64,000 nucleotides of DNA from Alkalihalobacterium chitinilyticum (GCF_029028005.1 NZ_JAOTPO010000012.1:104477-168476), one strand, 5' to 3'; shown: positions 27,043-36,335, counted from the first letter of the stretch. Notes: generated by a model from the sequence alone, not told the origin. Made by a program: numbers and translations.

Positions 27043-27576
27043 TTAATTTAATAAAAATCCCCTATGTTTTAAAGCCTCAATGGCAGCCTCAATATGCTCC
27101 ATTCGATCCGCTTCTATCGTGTGAAGATGTACTCCTTCGGTTAATTCGGAGAGGAGAGCAGCTTTTGTATTACGCATTTTTTCAATAAATATTTTTACAT
27201 CATTTCGATTATTTAACATTAAAGAACCTGTTAAATCCCCATATATCGGGTGTTCAATCATGACATCGCGTATCGTTACGCGATTATCTACGAGTAACAA
27301 CAGCTCTTCTTCTGTTTCTTCTGGGGAATGCTGACAAGCAATGACTTGCTTAACCGTTTGCTCTTCTGAAGTTGGTTTTATATACATATAGCCTTGTGCC
27401 GTAGCGATGAGCGGATAATTTCTTGCTTTTAAAATTGAAATATCTTGGACGATCACTTGACGGCTTACACCTGTTTTTTCTGCTAGTTCATTTCCCGTAA
27501 GAGGAGTACTCGCTGTTTTTAACCAGCCTAAAATTAAATTCCTACGCTCTTCTCCTAATATTTTTTTTGTAGTCAT
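27043..27576 (-). CDS. nadR: NAD biosynthesis repressor NadR/NiaR (YrxA)
   Basis: A 177-residue transcription repressor. The N-terminal helix-turn-helix reads LTGNELAEKTGVSRQVIVQDI, and the C-terminal 3H domain is marked by three conserved His regions (IEHPIYGDL, LTEGVHLHTIEA, with metal-ligand His). In bacilli it represses nadBCA-nifS when nicotinic acid is present. It lies 60 bp downstream of nifS on the same strand and opposite the nad operon, so it probably regulates its own locus. AGGAAGGGG precedes ATG. Confidence 0.93.
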   Translation of the reverse strand: MTTKKILGEERRNLILGWLKTASTPLTGNELAEKTGVSRQVIVQDISILKARNYPLIATAQGYMYIKPTSEEQTVKQVIACQHSPEETEEELLLLVDNRVTIRDVMIEHPIYGDLTGSLMLNNRNDVKIFIEKMRNTKAALLSELTEGVHLHTIEADRMEHIEAAIEALKHRGFLLN

Positions 27577-27636
27577 TGGTTTCCCCTTCCTGTGTGTTTC
27601 AATTATGAGTGTTCCATTTCGAACTAGTGAATTAAT

Positions 27637-28767
27637 TTAATGAGAATAAAATTGTTCAATGATTTCATTTAATGCAGCTACCGTGTAACGGATATGCTCT
27701 TCCGTCGTTTCTCTTCCAAACGATATGCGGATCATTTCTCTCGCTTCATCGAGAGTTTTTCCTGTTTCGGTCATTGCTCTTGAAGGTGAAGTTTGTCCAA
27801 CTTTACAAGCACTTCCTGTTGAAATGGCGATACCCCTCCTGTTGCATTCAAGCATAATATACTGACCTTCTATTCCTTTTATCCGTAAACAAAGATGATG
27901 TGCTAAGCGGTTCGTCGGATGCCCTTCAAGGATAATCTTAGTTCGATCAATGGAATTTAAAAACAGCTGTTGTAGTTGCTGACAGCGTTTCATCTCTGTG
28001 TCTTGTTCTAAAAACATTTGCGATGCAGCAATTGTAAAGGCTGCGATTCCCGGGACATTTCCTGTACCTTGCCTGAAGCCTTTTTCTTGTGTGCTGTTTG
28101 GAACAGTAGCTTTCCATGACAGTTCAGGTGACAAGTATACAGCGCCAACTCCTTTTGGTCCATAGATTTTATGGGCAGACATTGTGACAGCTGACAGATT
28201 GCAGGCTCTCACATCAATTGGAACTTTTCCAAACGTTTGTACACAATCACTATGAAAAAAGATGTTTCTATCTTTTAACAGTAGTCCGATCTCTTCCATA
28301 TTCTGAATGGTTCCAAGCTCACTGTTAGCATGTCCGATTGAAACAAGGACAGTTTCTGGATTGATTTGTCGTTCTAATTGTTCGAGTTCCACTTCCCCGT
28401 ATGAATTGACAGGTACAAATGAAATTCTAAAACCTTCTTCTTTTAAAAGTTCTAACGAATTAAGAACAGAAGGATGTTCAATGTTTGTCGTTATAATGTG
28501 ATTACCACGGTGCTTATTCCCTCTTGCAATCGATAAAAGTGACAAATAATTACTTTCTGAACCACCACTAGTAAAATAAATGCCCTCTTTTTCCCCGTTA
28601 ATCATCTTTGCAATGTCAACTCTTGATTGATCCAGTAACTGGTTAGCGGTTGTTCCATAATCATGTAAACTGCTAGGGTTTCCAAAAAATTCTTTCGCTG
28701 CCTTAGTGTATATTTCCAACGATGTTTCAGACATGGGTGTAGTTGCACAGTAATCCAGATATATCAT
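27637..28767 (-). CDS. nifS: Cysteine desulfurase of the NAD operon (NifS/NadS)
   Basis: A 376-residue PLP-dependent desulfurase that supplies sulfur for the iron-sulfur cluster of quinolinate synthase NadA. PLP is bound at Lys in SAHKIYGPKGVGA; the catalytic loop Cys lies in STGSACKVGQTSPSR; FTSGGSESN is the phosphate-binding region. It is divergent from nadB across a 144-bp control region, the usual Bacillus arrangement, and is likely cotranscribed with nadR. AGAAGG precedes ATG. Confidence 0.95.
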   Translation of the reverse strand: MIYLDYCATTPMSETSLEIYTKAAKEFFGNPSSLHDYGTTANQLLDQSRVDIAKMINGEKEGIYFTSGGSESNYLSLLSIARGNKHRGNHIITTNIEHPSVLNSLELLKEEGFRISFVPVNSYGEVELEQLERQINPETVLVSIGHANSELGTIQNMEEIGLLLKDRNIFFHSDCVQTFGKVPIDVRACNLSAVTMSAHKIYGPKGVGAVYLSPELSWKATVPNSTQEKGFRQGTGNVPGIAAFTIAASQMFLEQDTEMKRCQQLQQLFLNSIDRTKIILEGHPTNRLAHHLCLRIKGIEGQYIMLECNRRGIAISTGSACKVGQTSPSRAMTETGKTLDEAREMIRISFGRETTEEHIRYTVAALNEIIEQFYSH

Positions 28768-28840
28768 TTATAAAAACCTTCTTTCAGGCGGATTTGCTTG
28801 CGTTTCTATTATCTTACACGAATAGAATTGTAAAAAACTC

Positions 28841-28890
28841 TTGTCACTAGTTTAAAATTATGTAAAGATAGGTGTCAAGACAGGTGTAAA
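28841..28890. promoter_or_regulatory. Candidate NiaR operator and promoter between nifS and nadB
   Basis: At 28869-28888 lies TAGGTGTCAAGACAGGTGTA, two AGGTGT half-sites around a TGTC/GACA core. This fits the kind of site bound by NiaR/YrxA in bacilli, as I remember it. A TTGTCA hexamer at 28841 could be the -35 of nadB, which puts the operator over the -10 region. The promoter match itself is weak. Confidence 0.5.
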
Positions 28891-28911
28891 TGGCTAAGGG
28901 GGTCATTTAGT

Positions 28912-30498
28912 ATGAAAGTATTTACGTCAGATGTCATTATCATAGGAAGTGGAATTGCAGGATTAATGGCAGCTGAGCTTCTTTCTTTCGATAAGAATGT
29001 GATACTTATCACAAAGTCAGATGTGGTAAGCAGCAACTCAATTATGGCCCAAGGCGGTATTGCTGCAGTCGTTGATAAAGAAGATGATTGGAGAGATCAT
29101 TTTCTTGATACGATTCGAGCGGGGTGTTACTACAACTGTGAGGATGTCACTGAGCTTCTTGTTAGACAAGGCGCGAAAATGATTGAAAAGTTGAAAGAAA
29201 TTGGAGTTCAGTTTGATAAAGGAAAAGATGGTAAGTACTTACTAGGCCAAGAAGGTGCACACTTAAAACGGAGAATTCTTCATGCTGGTGGAGATGCAAC
29301 AGGTAAGGAATTAATTACAAAACTAATTTCCAGAGTGAAACAAAATGTCACTATTCATGACCATATGGATGCGATTGATTTAATTATTGAGAATGGTCGT
29401 TGTAATGGTGTCATTTGTATAGATGAAGATCAACATTATGTTCAATACTTTGCACCGCATGTTGTTTTGGCTACAGGTGGGGCAGGTCAATTATATTCAG
29501 TTACTTCAAATGATATGTCGATCACAGGTGATGGTATGGCATTGGCTTATCGTGCAGGTGCTAGATTGGCGGACATGGAGTTTGTCCAATTCCACCCCAC
29601 AATGCTTGTAAAGAATGGAAAAGGTGCCGGGTTAGTTTCTGAAGCAGTAAGAGGAGAAGGTGGTCGTCTCATTACAGAAGGTGGCAACTTGTTAATGGAA
29701 GGTAAACATGAACTAGGTGATTTAGCTCCTCGTGATGTAGTCGCCAGAGAGATTTATGAGAAGGCAGCGAATCATCAAAAAGTTTACTTAGATATAAGAC
29801 CCATTAAAGATTTTAAACAAAAATTCCCTTCAGTTACTTCACTTTGTACGAAGGCTGGAATTAAATTAGAAGAAGGTCTCATTCCGATTGCTCCTGGTGC
29901 ACACTTTGTCATGGGAGGCGTAGAAACAACATCGTTTGGAAAAACGACTGTAGAAGGTTTGTATGCGGTCGGTGAAGTTGCCAATACAGGTGTTCATGGA
30001 GCAAACCGGCTCGCTAGCAATTCGCTTTTAGAAGGAGTTGTGTTTGCAAATGAACTGGCTCGAGCCATCATTCATTCCGATGAGAGTATTATGAAAACGA
30101 ATATTAAGCCGATTGCTATTATGGATAAGAAGTATCCGCAACCGCTTCCGACACAAGCTGAAGTACAAGCGGTTATGTCTAAGTATGTTGGTATTGTCAG
30201 AACGAAAGACAATTTAGTAAAGGCACTGAAATGGTTTGAGAAGTATCAAGAGTTCATTCAATCTAATCGAAGATACATCCTTTCAGGTGAACAACATACG
30301 GTACGTAATATGTTGACGGTTGGTTACTTAATGACGGCTTCGGCACTTTGCCGTAAGGAAAGTCGAGGAAGCCATTTTCGTTTAGATTATCCGCTTGCGA
30401 GTAATCGTTGGCTTAACCAAACGGTATGTTGTTCGATTAGTAAACAACAACCGTATGTACGAAATAAAAAAGATTACGTTAGGAACTTTGTTATATAG
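28912..30498 (+). CDS. nadB: L-aspartate oxidase
   Basis: Oxidises L-aspartate to iminoaspartate, the first step of de novo NAD synthesis; FAD enzyme of 528 residues. The Rossmann motif is IIIGSGIAGLMAAE. QGGIAAV, HAGGDATGKEL and GVHGANRLASNSLLEG are family signatures (the last is the FAD-binding region near the C terminus of the catalytic core). The C-terminal helical domain ends with SRGSHFRLDYP. It is the first gene of nadB-nadC-nadA, with AAGGGGG before ATG. Confidence 0.97.
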   Translation: MKVFTSDVIIIGSGIAGLMAAELLSFDKNVILITKSDVVSSNSIMAQGGIAAVVDKEDDWRDHFLDTIRAGCYYNCEDVTELLVRQGAKMIEKLKEIGVQFDKGKDGKYLLGQEGAHLKRRILHAGGDATGKELITKLISRVKQNVTIHDHMDAIDLIIENGRCNGVICIDEDQHYVQYFAPHVVLATGGAGQLYSVTSNDMSITGDGMALAYRAGARLADMEFVQFHPTMLVKNGKGAGLVSEAVRGEGGRLITEGGNLLMEGKHELGDLAPRDVVAREIYEKAANHQKVYLDIRPIKDFKQKFPSVTSLCTKAGIKLEEGLIPIAPGAHFVMGGVETTSFGKTTVEGLYAVGEVANTGVHGANRLASNSLLEGVVFANELARAIIHSDESIMKTNIKPIAIMDKKYPQPLPTQAEVQAVMSKYVGIVRTKDNLVKALKWFEKYQEFIQSNRRYILSGEQHTVRNMLTVGYLMTASALCRKESRGSHFRLDYPLASNRWLNQTVCCSISKQQPYVRNKKDYVRNFVI

Positions 30499-30508
30499 GG
30501 GGACAATC

Positions 30509-31354
30509 ATGAACCATCTTAAGGTAAAAGAAAAACTACAGCAATTTTTCATTGAGGATATCGGTGAAGGAGACGTTTCAACCAGCACGATATTTTCCGA
30601 TGATGATATTCAGACAGGAAAATTCATTATAAAAGGCGAAGGGGTCATTTCCGGGCTGCAAATTATTAAGCTAGGGTATGAACTTCTAAATCCAAATGTA
30701 GATGTCCAGTTGCATTATAACGATGGAGATAATGTCACCTTTGGAACTTGTGTCGCTCAAGTAACAGGACCTGTAAAAACATTACTGACTGGAGAAAGAG
30801 TCATTTTAAATTTATTACAGCGAATGAGCGGAATTGCAACCTTTACAAGAACCGCTGTAGATACATTAAATGATAACCATACAAGAATTTGTGATACGAG
30901 AAAAACGACTCCAGGCTTAAGAATGTTTGAAAAGTATGCTGTGCGAAGCGGCGGAGGGTTTAATCATCGTTTCGGACTTTATGATGGGGTCATGATTAAA
31001 GATAATCATATCACGGCAGCTGGCAGTATAATGTCTGCAGTAAATCAAGCAAAATCAACGCTTGGTCATATGGTTAATATTGAAGTGGAAGTCGAAACAG
31101 AGGAAGAAGTCCGAGAAGCAATTGAAGCTGGTGCCCATATTATTATGTTTGATAATTGTCCTCCAGAAGTAATGAGAGAATGGGTGAAACTTGTTCCAAA
31201 ACATATCGTTACGGAAGCATCAGGCGGCATACAAGTCAGTAACCTTGGAAATTACCGAAATATCGGTGTCGATTATATTTCATTAGGTGCATTAACACAT
31301 TCTGTTAAGGCATTAGATATTAGTTTTAATTTAGAAGGGGGTAAAAAAGGATGA
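30509..31354 (+). CDS. nadC: Nicotinate-nucleotide pyrophosphorylase (carboxylating)
   Basis: Joins quinolinate and PRPP to nicotinate mononucleotide with loss of CO2; 281 residues. Motifs are [30 protein letters not shown] (the phosphate and quinolinate site), [23 protein letters not shown], and VEVETEEEV. The start is ATG at 30509 ([10 protein letters not shown]) with AGGGGGA upstream; the frame is open further into nadB but without a site. Its stop overlaps the nadA start by four bases (ATGA), implying coupling. Confidence 0.97.
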   Translation: MNHLKVKEKLQQFFIEDIGEGDVSTSTIFSDDDIQTGKFIIKGEGVISGLQIIKLGYELLNPNVDVQLHYNDGDNVTFGTCVAQVTGPVKTLLTGERVILNLLQRMSGIATFTRTAVDTLNDNHTRICDTRKTTPGLRMFEKYAVRSGGGFNHRFGLYDGVMIKDNHITAAGSIMSAVNQAKSTLGHMVNIEVEVETEEEVREAIEAGAHIIMFDNCPPEVMREWVKLVPKHIVTEASGGIQVSNLGNYRNIGVDYISLGALTHSVKALDISFNLEGGKKG

Positions 31355-32454
31355 GCTTAGTAGAATTAATGAATACAAATCAAGGTCTTCCTGAGAAATA
31401 TAAACAAATGACAACAGAGGAAATGGAAAATAGGATTCGTGAAATCAAAGCGGAGTTAGGCGAACGTCTATTTATTCCAGGTCATCACTATCAACGAGAT
31501 GAAGTCATTCAATTTGCCGATGCAAGCGGTGATTCGTTACAACTTGCTCAAATTTCTGCAAAAAACAGTGAAGCAGATTACGTTGTGTTCTGTGGTGTTC
31601 ACTTTATGGCGGAGACTGCGGATATTTTAACCGATGACCGCCAAGTTGTAGTATTACCTGACATGAGAGCCGGCTGTTCGATGGCTGACATGGCCGATAT
31701 TAACCAAACAGAAAAAGCATGGAAAGCATTGGGCAGTGATTTTGGAGATACAATTCTGCCGTTAACTTATGTAAACAGTACAGCAGCTATTAAAGCATTT
31801 TGCGGACGTAATGGTGGTGCGACTGTTACTTCTTCTAATGCTAAAAAAATGGTTCAATGGGCTTTTACACAAAAAGAAAGAATATTATTTTTACCTGACC
31901 AACATCTAGGAAGAAACACGGCGTTTGATTTAGGAATTCCACTGGAACAAATGGCAGTGTGGGACCCAATTGAAGAAAAGCTGGAGTATGAAGGAAACAT
32001 AGACGATATCAAGGTAATTCTCTGGAAAGGTCATTGTTCCGTTCATGAGAAATTTACAGTCGAAAATATTAGAGAGCTTCGCGAAACGGACCCAGAATTC
32101 CAAATTATTGTACACCCTGAATGTACACATGAAGTTGTTCAATTATCAGATGATGCTGGATCTACACATTATATCATTGAAAAATTAAAGGCTGCTCCAG
32201 CAAATAGTAAGTGGGCAGTAGGAACAGAAATGAACTTAGTTCGCCGTTTAGGACAGGTTCACACAGATAAAACAGTGATTTCATTAAATCCTAATATGTG
32301 TCCATGTTTAACAATGAATCGAATTGACCTTCCACATTTATTATGGTCGTTAGAATCAATTGTAGAAGGAAAGCCAGTAAATCAAATAAAAGTTGATAAA
32401 GATGTTGCAAAAGATGCATTGTTAGCCTTAGAGCGCATGTTAGAACGAGTTTAA
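31351..32454 (+). CDS. nadA: Quinolinate synthase
   Basis: Condenses iminoaspartate with dihydroxyacetone phosphate to quinolinate; 367 residues, 4Fe-4S enzyme of the long Bacillus type. Three cluster cysteines are visible in [22 protein letters not shown] and [21 protein letters not shown] near the N terminus and LPDQHLGRN are substrate-site motifs. Overlap with nadC and the partner desulfurase NifS across the divide show a complete de novo NAD module. A terminator follows directly. Confidence 0.97.
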   Translation: MSLVELMNTNQGLPEKYKQMTTEEMENRIREIKAELGERLFIPGHHYQRDEVIQFADASGDSLQLAQISAKNSEADYVVFCGVHFMAETADILTDDRQVVVLPDMRAGCSMADMADINQTEKAWKALGSDFGDTILPLTYVNSTAAIKAFCGRNGGATVTSSNAKKMVQWAFTQKERILFLPDQHLGRNTAFDLGIPLEQMAVWDPIEEKLEYEGNIDDIKVILWKGHCSVHEKFTVENIRELRETDPEFQIIVHPECTHEVVQLSDDAGSTHYIIEKLKAAPANSKWAVGTEMNLVRRLGQVHTDKTVISLNPNMCPCLTMNRIDLPHLLWSLESIVEGKPVNQIKVDKDVAKDALLALERMLERV

Positions 32455-32462
32455 CTCGTAAT

Positions 32463-32492
32463 GAAGGGGGATTATTTCCTCCTTCTTTTTTT
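32463..32492 (+). terminator. Terminator of nadBCA
   Basis: GAAGGGGGA (32463-32471) pairs with TCCTCCTTC (32477-32485, one G-U), followed by seven T. Confidence 0.9.
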
Positions 32493-32633
32493 ATTTTCTT
32501 ATCATTTTGGTTCGGTTAAGGTGATGGTAGGTGGTTATAGGACGAGGTTTGAGCGCATAGATTGACCTTAGAGTAATCATTTCGTCCATTTATTTTATAA
32601 AGCAAATGGAAATTAAGCTAAGGAGGGACATTT

Positions 32634-33947
32634 ATGAAGATTCACATCGTTCAAAAAGGAGACACATTATGGAAGCTTTCCAAAAAGTACAACGTCGATT
32701 TTGAACAGTTAAAAGCAGCTAATGATCATTTGTCTAACCCAGACATGATTATGCCAGGAATGAAAATTAAAATTCCAACGGGGAGTGTTCCTGTAAAAAA
32801 AGAACAGCCGTTAGATGCTCTCGTAGGGATGGCTAAGAAGAAAGAAGCTCCTATTAAAAAAGAGGAACCAGTAGCTCCTCCAGTAAAAGAGAAACCTATT
32901 GTTGCACCAAAACCGCCTGAAAAACCAAAGGAAATGCCAATGCCAGAAATGCCTCCAATGATGATGCCAACTGCACCACCGCCGCCGCCACCTCAGCCAC
33001 AGCCTATTACTGCAAAACAAATGCAAGAATTTAATATGAATTTTAACATTTATAAGCCGCAGCCGTATCAACCACCAGCACCAGCACCTAAAGTGCCAAA
33101 ACCACCTAAGCCTATTGCTCCAAAGGTGGAAAAACCGATGGTAAAGCCAGAAGTACCGAAAAAACAGCCAATTAAACAAGAGATGCCGAAAAAACCAGCA
33201 GTAATGCCAAAAGAGCCAATGAAAATGCCAACAATGCCAAAAGAGCAGCCGATGAAAATGCCGACAATGCCGAAGGAGGAGCCAATGATGAAGCCTCAAA
33301 TGAAGCCTCAAATGGAACCGATGGAGCAAATGGCGCCGATGCCTCAAATGGCACCAATGCAGCACATGGCGCCGATGCAGCAAATGGCACCTATGCAACA
33401 GATGGTCCCATGCCCGCCATATTATCCTGTATCACCAGTTCTCCCGGGTTGTGCTCCTTGTGGCAGTGGCGGACAGTGGGTATACGGGCAACCAATGGCA
33501 CCAAGTTACGGACAGCAAATGATGCCACAAGCGATGCCACAACAACATCATCAAATGATGATGCCACAAGCGATGCCGCAACAACATCATCAAATGATGA
33601 TGCCACAAGCGATGTCGCAGCAACACCATCAAATGATGATGCCGCAAGCGATGCCGCAGCAACACCATCAAATGATGATGCCACAACAAGGAATGCCACA
33701 GCACCAGCAAATGATGGTGCCACAAGAAGGAATGCCACAGCATCATCAAATGATGCCACAACAACCATTTGCACCAGAGACACACGAAATGCCTGGAATG
33801 CAACCATGGACTGGAATGGCGCATTCGCCACAACTGCCAGGATCTCATCACCAAGCAGGGATGCCTGGATCAATGACAGGTCCAAGTCAGCCGATGAGTC
33901 CCCAGATGCCACATCAATTCCAAGAGTTTGATGAATTTGATGACTAA
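32634..33947 (+). CDS. safA: SafA-like LysM spore coat morphogenetic protein
   Basis: A 437-residue protein with one N-terminal LysM domain (HIVQKGDTLWKLSKKYNVDF, about 3-46) that should bind cortex peptidoglycan, then a long low-complexity tail. SafA is an inner-coat organiser recruited by SpoVID at the forespore surface. The tail is rich in Met, Pro, Gln, His and Lys, with blocks of MKMPTMPKE, PMxQMA and a 13-residue MMPQAMPQQHHQM repeat (about residues 296-350) encoded by 39-bp repeats. A CPPYYPVSP/CAPCG cysteine island lies in the middle. Location directly after nadA is that of B. subtilis safA (387 residues). AAGGAGGGA precedes ATG. Confidence 0.9.
   Translation: MKIHIVQKGDTLWKLSKKYNVDFEQLKAANDHLSNPDMIMPGMKIKIPTGSVPVKKEQPLDALVGMAKKKEAPIKKEEPVAPPVKEKPIVAPKPPEKPKEMPMPEMPPMMMPTAPPPPPPQPQPITAKQMQEFNMNFNIYKPQPYQPPAPAPKVPKPPKPIAPKVEKPMVKPEVPKKQPIKQEMPKKPAVMPKEPMKMPTMPKEQPMKMPTMPKEEPMMKPQMKPQMEPMEQMAPMPQMAPMQHMAPMQQMAPMQQMVPCPPYYPVSPVLPGCAPCGSGGQWVYGQPMAPSYGQQMMPQAMPQQHHQMMMPQAMPQQHHQMMMPQAMSQQHHQMMMPQAMPQQHHQMMMPQQGMPQHQQMMVPQEGMPQHHQMMPQQPFAPETHEMPGMQPWTGMAHSPQLPGSHHQAGMPGSMTGPSQPMSPQMPHQFQEFDEFDD
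33522..33677 (+). repeat. Four 39-bp in-frame tandem repeats in safA
   Basis: Units begin at 33522, 33561, 33600 and 33639 with ATGCCACAAGCG or ATGCCGCAAGCG. The period is exactly 39 bp (13 codons), so copy-number change keeps the frame. A degenerate fifth unit starts at 33678. Confidence 0.93.
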
Positions 33948-33966
33948 TTAAATGAACTTATATATG

Positions 33967-33998
33967 AAGAGACAGTGTAATGATGCTGTCTCTTTTTT
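33967..33998 (+). terminator. Terminator of safA
   Basis: AAGAGACAG (33967-33975) pairs with CTGTCTCTT (33986-33994) and continues into six T. Confidence 0.88.
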
Positions 33999-34162
33999 AT
34001 ATTTATTACACCACGGTAGTCATTTTATTTTTTTGTGAAGAAATCCGCACTCAATGAAAATTTTGAGATTTAAAGCCCTTGTTTTTACTTCTTTTCCTAC
34101 ATATTAACAGACTAAAAAAGATCACAAAATGCCACTATAAGTGGTGAAAGGAGGAGATACAA

Positions 34163-35428
34163 ATGCGAAAATTCGCGATCACAATTACTGCAGCAACAAT
34201 GATAATAGGTGGTTTAGCTGGATGTGGTGTCGATAATCAAGCAAGAGATATGGGTGGCGCTGGTGCAGCTAACAGAGAGATTGGTTATACAGATGCTGGT
34301 AGACATGGAGCCGCTGGAGCAGGTGCAGGTGGTCATGGTGAAGTTGGACTATTTGGTCAAGGCCGTGGAGCTGGCATGACTGGACAGGGAGCTGCTGGAG
34401 CAGGTGCTCATGGTGGTACTGGAGCTGGAGCAGGTGCTGGTGCTGGTGGTGGATTGTTCGGTGGTGCTGGATTTGGTGGCGCTGGAGCTGGCACTGGTGG
34501 ACACGGAATGACAGGAGCAGGAGCTGCTGGCGGTCGTGGAGCAACTGGTGCAAGATGGACAGGGGAAGGTCCAATCACGGATATGTTTACACCAAATAAC
34601 CGTGCTGGACGTCAAGGAATTACTGGCTATGGCGTTGAACAACGTCGTGGACAAGGTATCCGCGGTGGCCAATTAGGCGTTAACGACCGCAATGCTGGTT
34701 TAAGAGGTACAGGTGGAACAATGAACCAACGTATGACAGGTCCTAACTATGATATGCGTGGCACTGGTATCGGTGGAGCAGGTTTCACTGGTCGTGGCAT
34801 GGCTGGAAGAACAGGTATGACTGGTGCTGGAACTGCAGTACCACATGGAACATTAGATGATGGTAACCAAACAGGTATGGGCGGTGCAGCTACTCGAGGC
34901 GCTGCTATCCAAGGTAAAGCAGGTACTCGTGGAGCAGGTATGCACGGTCAAGCTGGTACTCGTGGTGGTGCTACAGGTATTACAGGTGGCAACCGTGAAG
35001 GTATGGTAGACCAACGTGGTGTTCTACGTGGTCAAAATCGTACAATGAGAGGTCAGACTACAGCTAATTATCACCGTGGGTATGATGGACAAACAGTTCA
35101 AGAAATTGAACGTTCTGTAGAGAATATGGACGGTGTTAGAGATTGCCGTGTCGTTATGCATGACGATCAAGTTGTAGTAGCAGTTGAAGCAACAAATAAA
35201 GATAATGCAGCAAAATTAGAAGAAAAAGTTGAAAACAACATTGAAAACATGGTACGTGGTAAAAACGTTCATGTTGTAACAGAAAAAGATGCTATGACAC
35301 GTGTTCGTACAATGGACGATCGATTACGTGGCGGTGCAGCATTTGATGAAGTTGGTGCTACTTTCACTGAAATGGTAAGAGACTTAGGACGTGCAGCGGG
35401 TCGACCGTTTGAACGTACTCGTAACTAG
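34163..35428 (+). CDS. coxA: YhcN/YlaJ-type sporulation lipoprotein, CoxA-like, with expanded Gly-rich region
   Basis: A 421-residue predicted lipoprotein: signal peptide with lipobox LAGC (Cys about 22), a long Gly/Ala/Met/Arg/Thr-rich region (about 32-300, with runs such as GAGAGAGAGGG and many GTR/GMTG motifs), then a C-terminal YhcN/YlaJ domain (VQEIERSVENMDGVRDCRVV to about 400). The position after safA is that of B. subtilis coxA (yrbB), a spore cortex protein of about 198 residues, so the glycine-rich region is an expansion. The C terminus is basic (GRPFERTRN). GGAGGAGA precedes ATG. Confidence 0.8.
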   Translation: MRKFAITITAATMIIGGLAGCGVDNQARDMGGAGAANREIGYTDAGRHGAAGAGAGGHGEVGLFGQGRGAGMTGQGAAGAGAHGGTGAGAGAGAGGGLFGGAGFGGAGAGTGGHGMTGAGAAGGRGATGARWTGEGPITDMFTPNNRAGRQGITGYGVEQRRGQGIRGGQLGVNDRNAGLRGTGGTMNQRMTGPNYDMRGTGIGGAGFTGRGMAGRTGMTGAGTAVPHGTLDDGNQTGMGGAATRGAAIQGKAGTRGAGMHGQAGTRGGATGITGGNREGMVDQRGVLRGQNRTMRGQTTANYHRGYDGQTVQEIERSVENMDGVRDCRVVMHDDQVVVAVEATNKDNAAKLEEKVENNIENMVRGKNVHVVTEKDAMTRVRTMDDRLRGGAAFDEVGATFTEMVRDLGRAAGRPFERTRN

Positions 35429-35448
35429 TTCTATGTAGGTCATTAAGA

Positions 35449-35476
35449 TTGAGCAGGAGATCATTCTCCTGTTCAA
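35449..35476 (+). terminator. Hairpin after coxA
   Basis: A perfect 12-bp stem TTGAGCAGGAGA/TCTCCTGTTCAA with a TCAT loop lies 20 nt after the coxA stop. There is no strong T run, so termination efficiency is uncertain. Confidence 0.6.
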
Positions 35477-35588
35477 TATACATATTATGTATTCAATCCT
35501 TCTGTCTACTAGCATATTCAGTAATGGTAAATTTATACCTTTTTACCTTCGTCCCAATCATTGGAATGAATTTCATCACTTTACGGAT

Positions 35589-35640
35589 AAAAGCATTTAT
35601 TCATGGCTAGAATAAATATGAATAAATGCTTTTATTTTTT
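35589..35640 (+). terminator. Strong terminator-like hairpin directly upstream of bofC
   Basis: A perfect 16-bp stem (35589-35604 with 35618-35633), a 13-nt loop and an ATTTTTT tract. It ends only about 5 nt before the bofC ribosome binding site, so any bofC transcript started upstream must pass through it. Confidence 0.8.
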
Positions 35641-35656
35641 ATATGGTGGTGATTAT

Positions 35657-36244
35657 ATGAAGGACGGTCAAATCATTAAGAAAATAACAAAAAAACATAT
35701 GGTGATAGCTGTCCTATTTTCTTTATGCTTTGTCTTACTTTTAGGATTTCAACCAGAAGGTGCAAATACTATTCAATCCCATGCTTCTAAGTCAGTAGTT
35801 CCAGTAATGAAAATGGTTGAAAATGCAGATGCAGGACCTAAAACGATACAAGTAAAATTACAACGAGTATATCTAGATGGTGAAATAAGTGAAGAAGTAG
35901 TTGAAGAAACCATTTGGTCTATGGAAGATTTTTGGGCATTTTATGACCAATGGCTGCTGGTTGATCAAAACGAAGAAGAAATACTTTTTAAGCAGGAGAT
36001 AGATGATATATCACCTTTATTAAAAATTAATGGATATTTTGGGATCTCGGAAGATGGTGTCTTAAATATTTATGAAGGAAAACCAGACGACCAAAAAATA
36101 ATCCAGTCGTTCTTCCAGATCAATACCCAAAAATTAAAGAGCCATCATGAAAGTGAATTAAAAAATGGAATTCCCGTAATGTCACGTGAAAATTATCAGG
36201 AAGTTTTAAAAACGTTAGAAAAATATGCAATAACAGAAATGTAA
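35657..36244 (+). CDS. bofC: BofC-like intercompartmental signalling protein
   Basis: A 195-residue exported protein: basic N terminus (IIKKITKKHMV), hydrophobic signal segment (IAVLFSLCFVLLLGF), then an extracytoplasmic BofC domain with VKLQRVYLDGEISEE and LLKINGYFGISEDGVLNIYEG. In B. subtilis BofC is made in the forespore and restrains SpoIVB signalling to the pro-sigma-K checkpoint. The ATG at 35657 has GGTGGTGA upstream; the frame opens 18 codons earlier but inside the hairpin. It precedes ruvAB as in B. subtilis, although a repeat array now intervenes. Confidence 0.9.
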   Translation: MKDGQIIKKITKKHMVIAVLFSLCFVLLLGFQPEGANTIQSHASKSVVPVMKMVENADAGPKTIQVKLQRVYLDGEISEEVVEETIWSMEDFWAFYDQWLLVDQNEEEILFKQEIDDISPLLKINGYFGISEDGVLNIYEGKPDDQKIIQSFFQINTQKLKSHHESELKNGIPVMSRENYQEVLKTLEKYAITEM

Positions 36245-36246
36245 AG

Positions 36247-36271
36247 AGACGTGATACTTCACGTCTTTTTT
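36247..36271 (+). terminator. Terminator of bofC
   Basis: AGACGTGA, loop TACT, TCACGTCT, then six T, 2 nt after the bofC stop. Confidence 0.9.
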
Positions 36272-36335
36272 GTGTTTAGTGTTGCTACTTGTGTTATTAC
36301 GATGCATTGGAGAAACAATCAATGGTGTGCCTACT

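Noticed and set aside
33391..33931. Long antisense and alternate-frame open frames in safA (up to 173 codons)
   Set aside because: They arise from the 39-bp repeats and biased codon composition of safA and have no start signals.
34269..34672. Antisense open frames in the coxA Gly-rich region
   Set aside because: Low-complexity shadows of GGT/GCT codons, rich in Leu, His, Ser and Thr, with no ribosome binding site.
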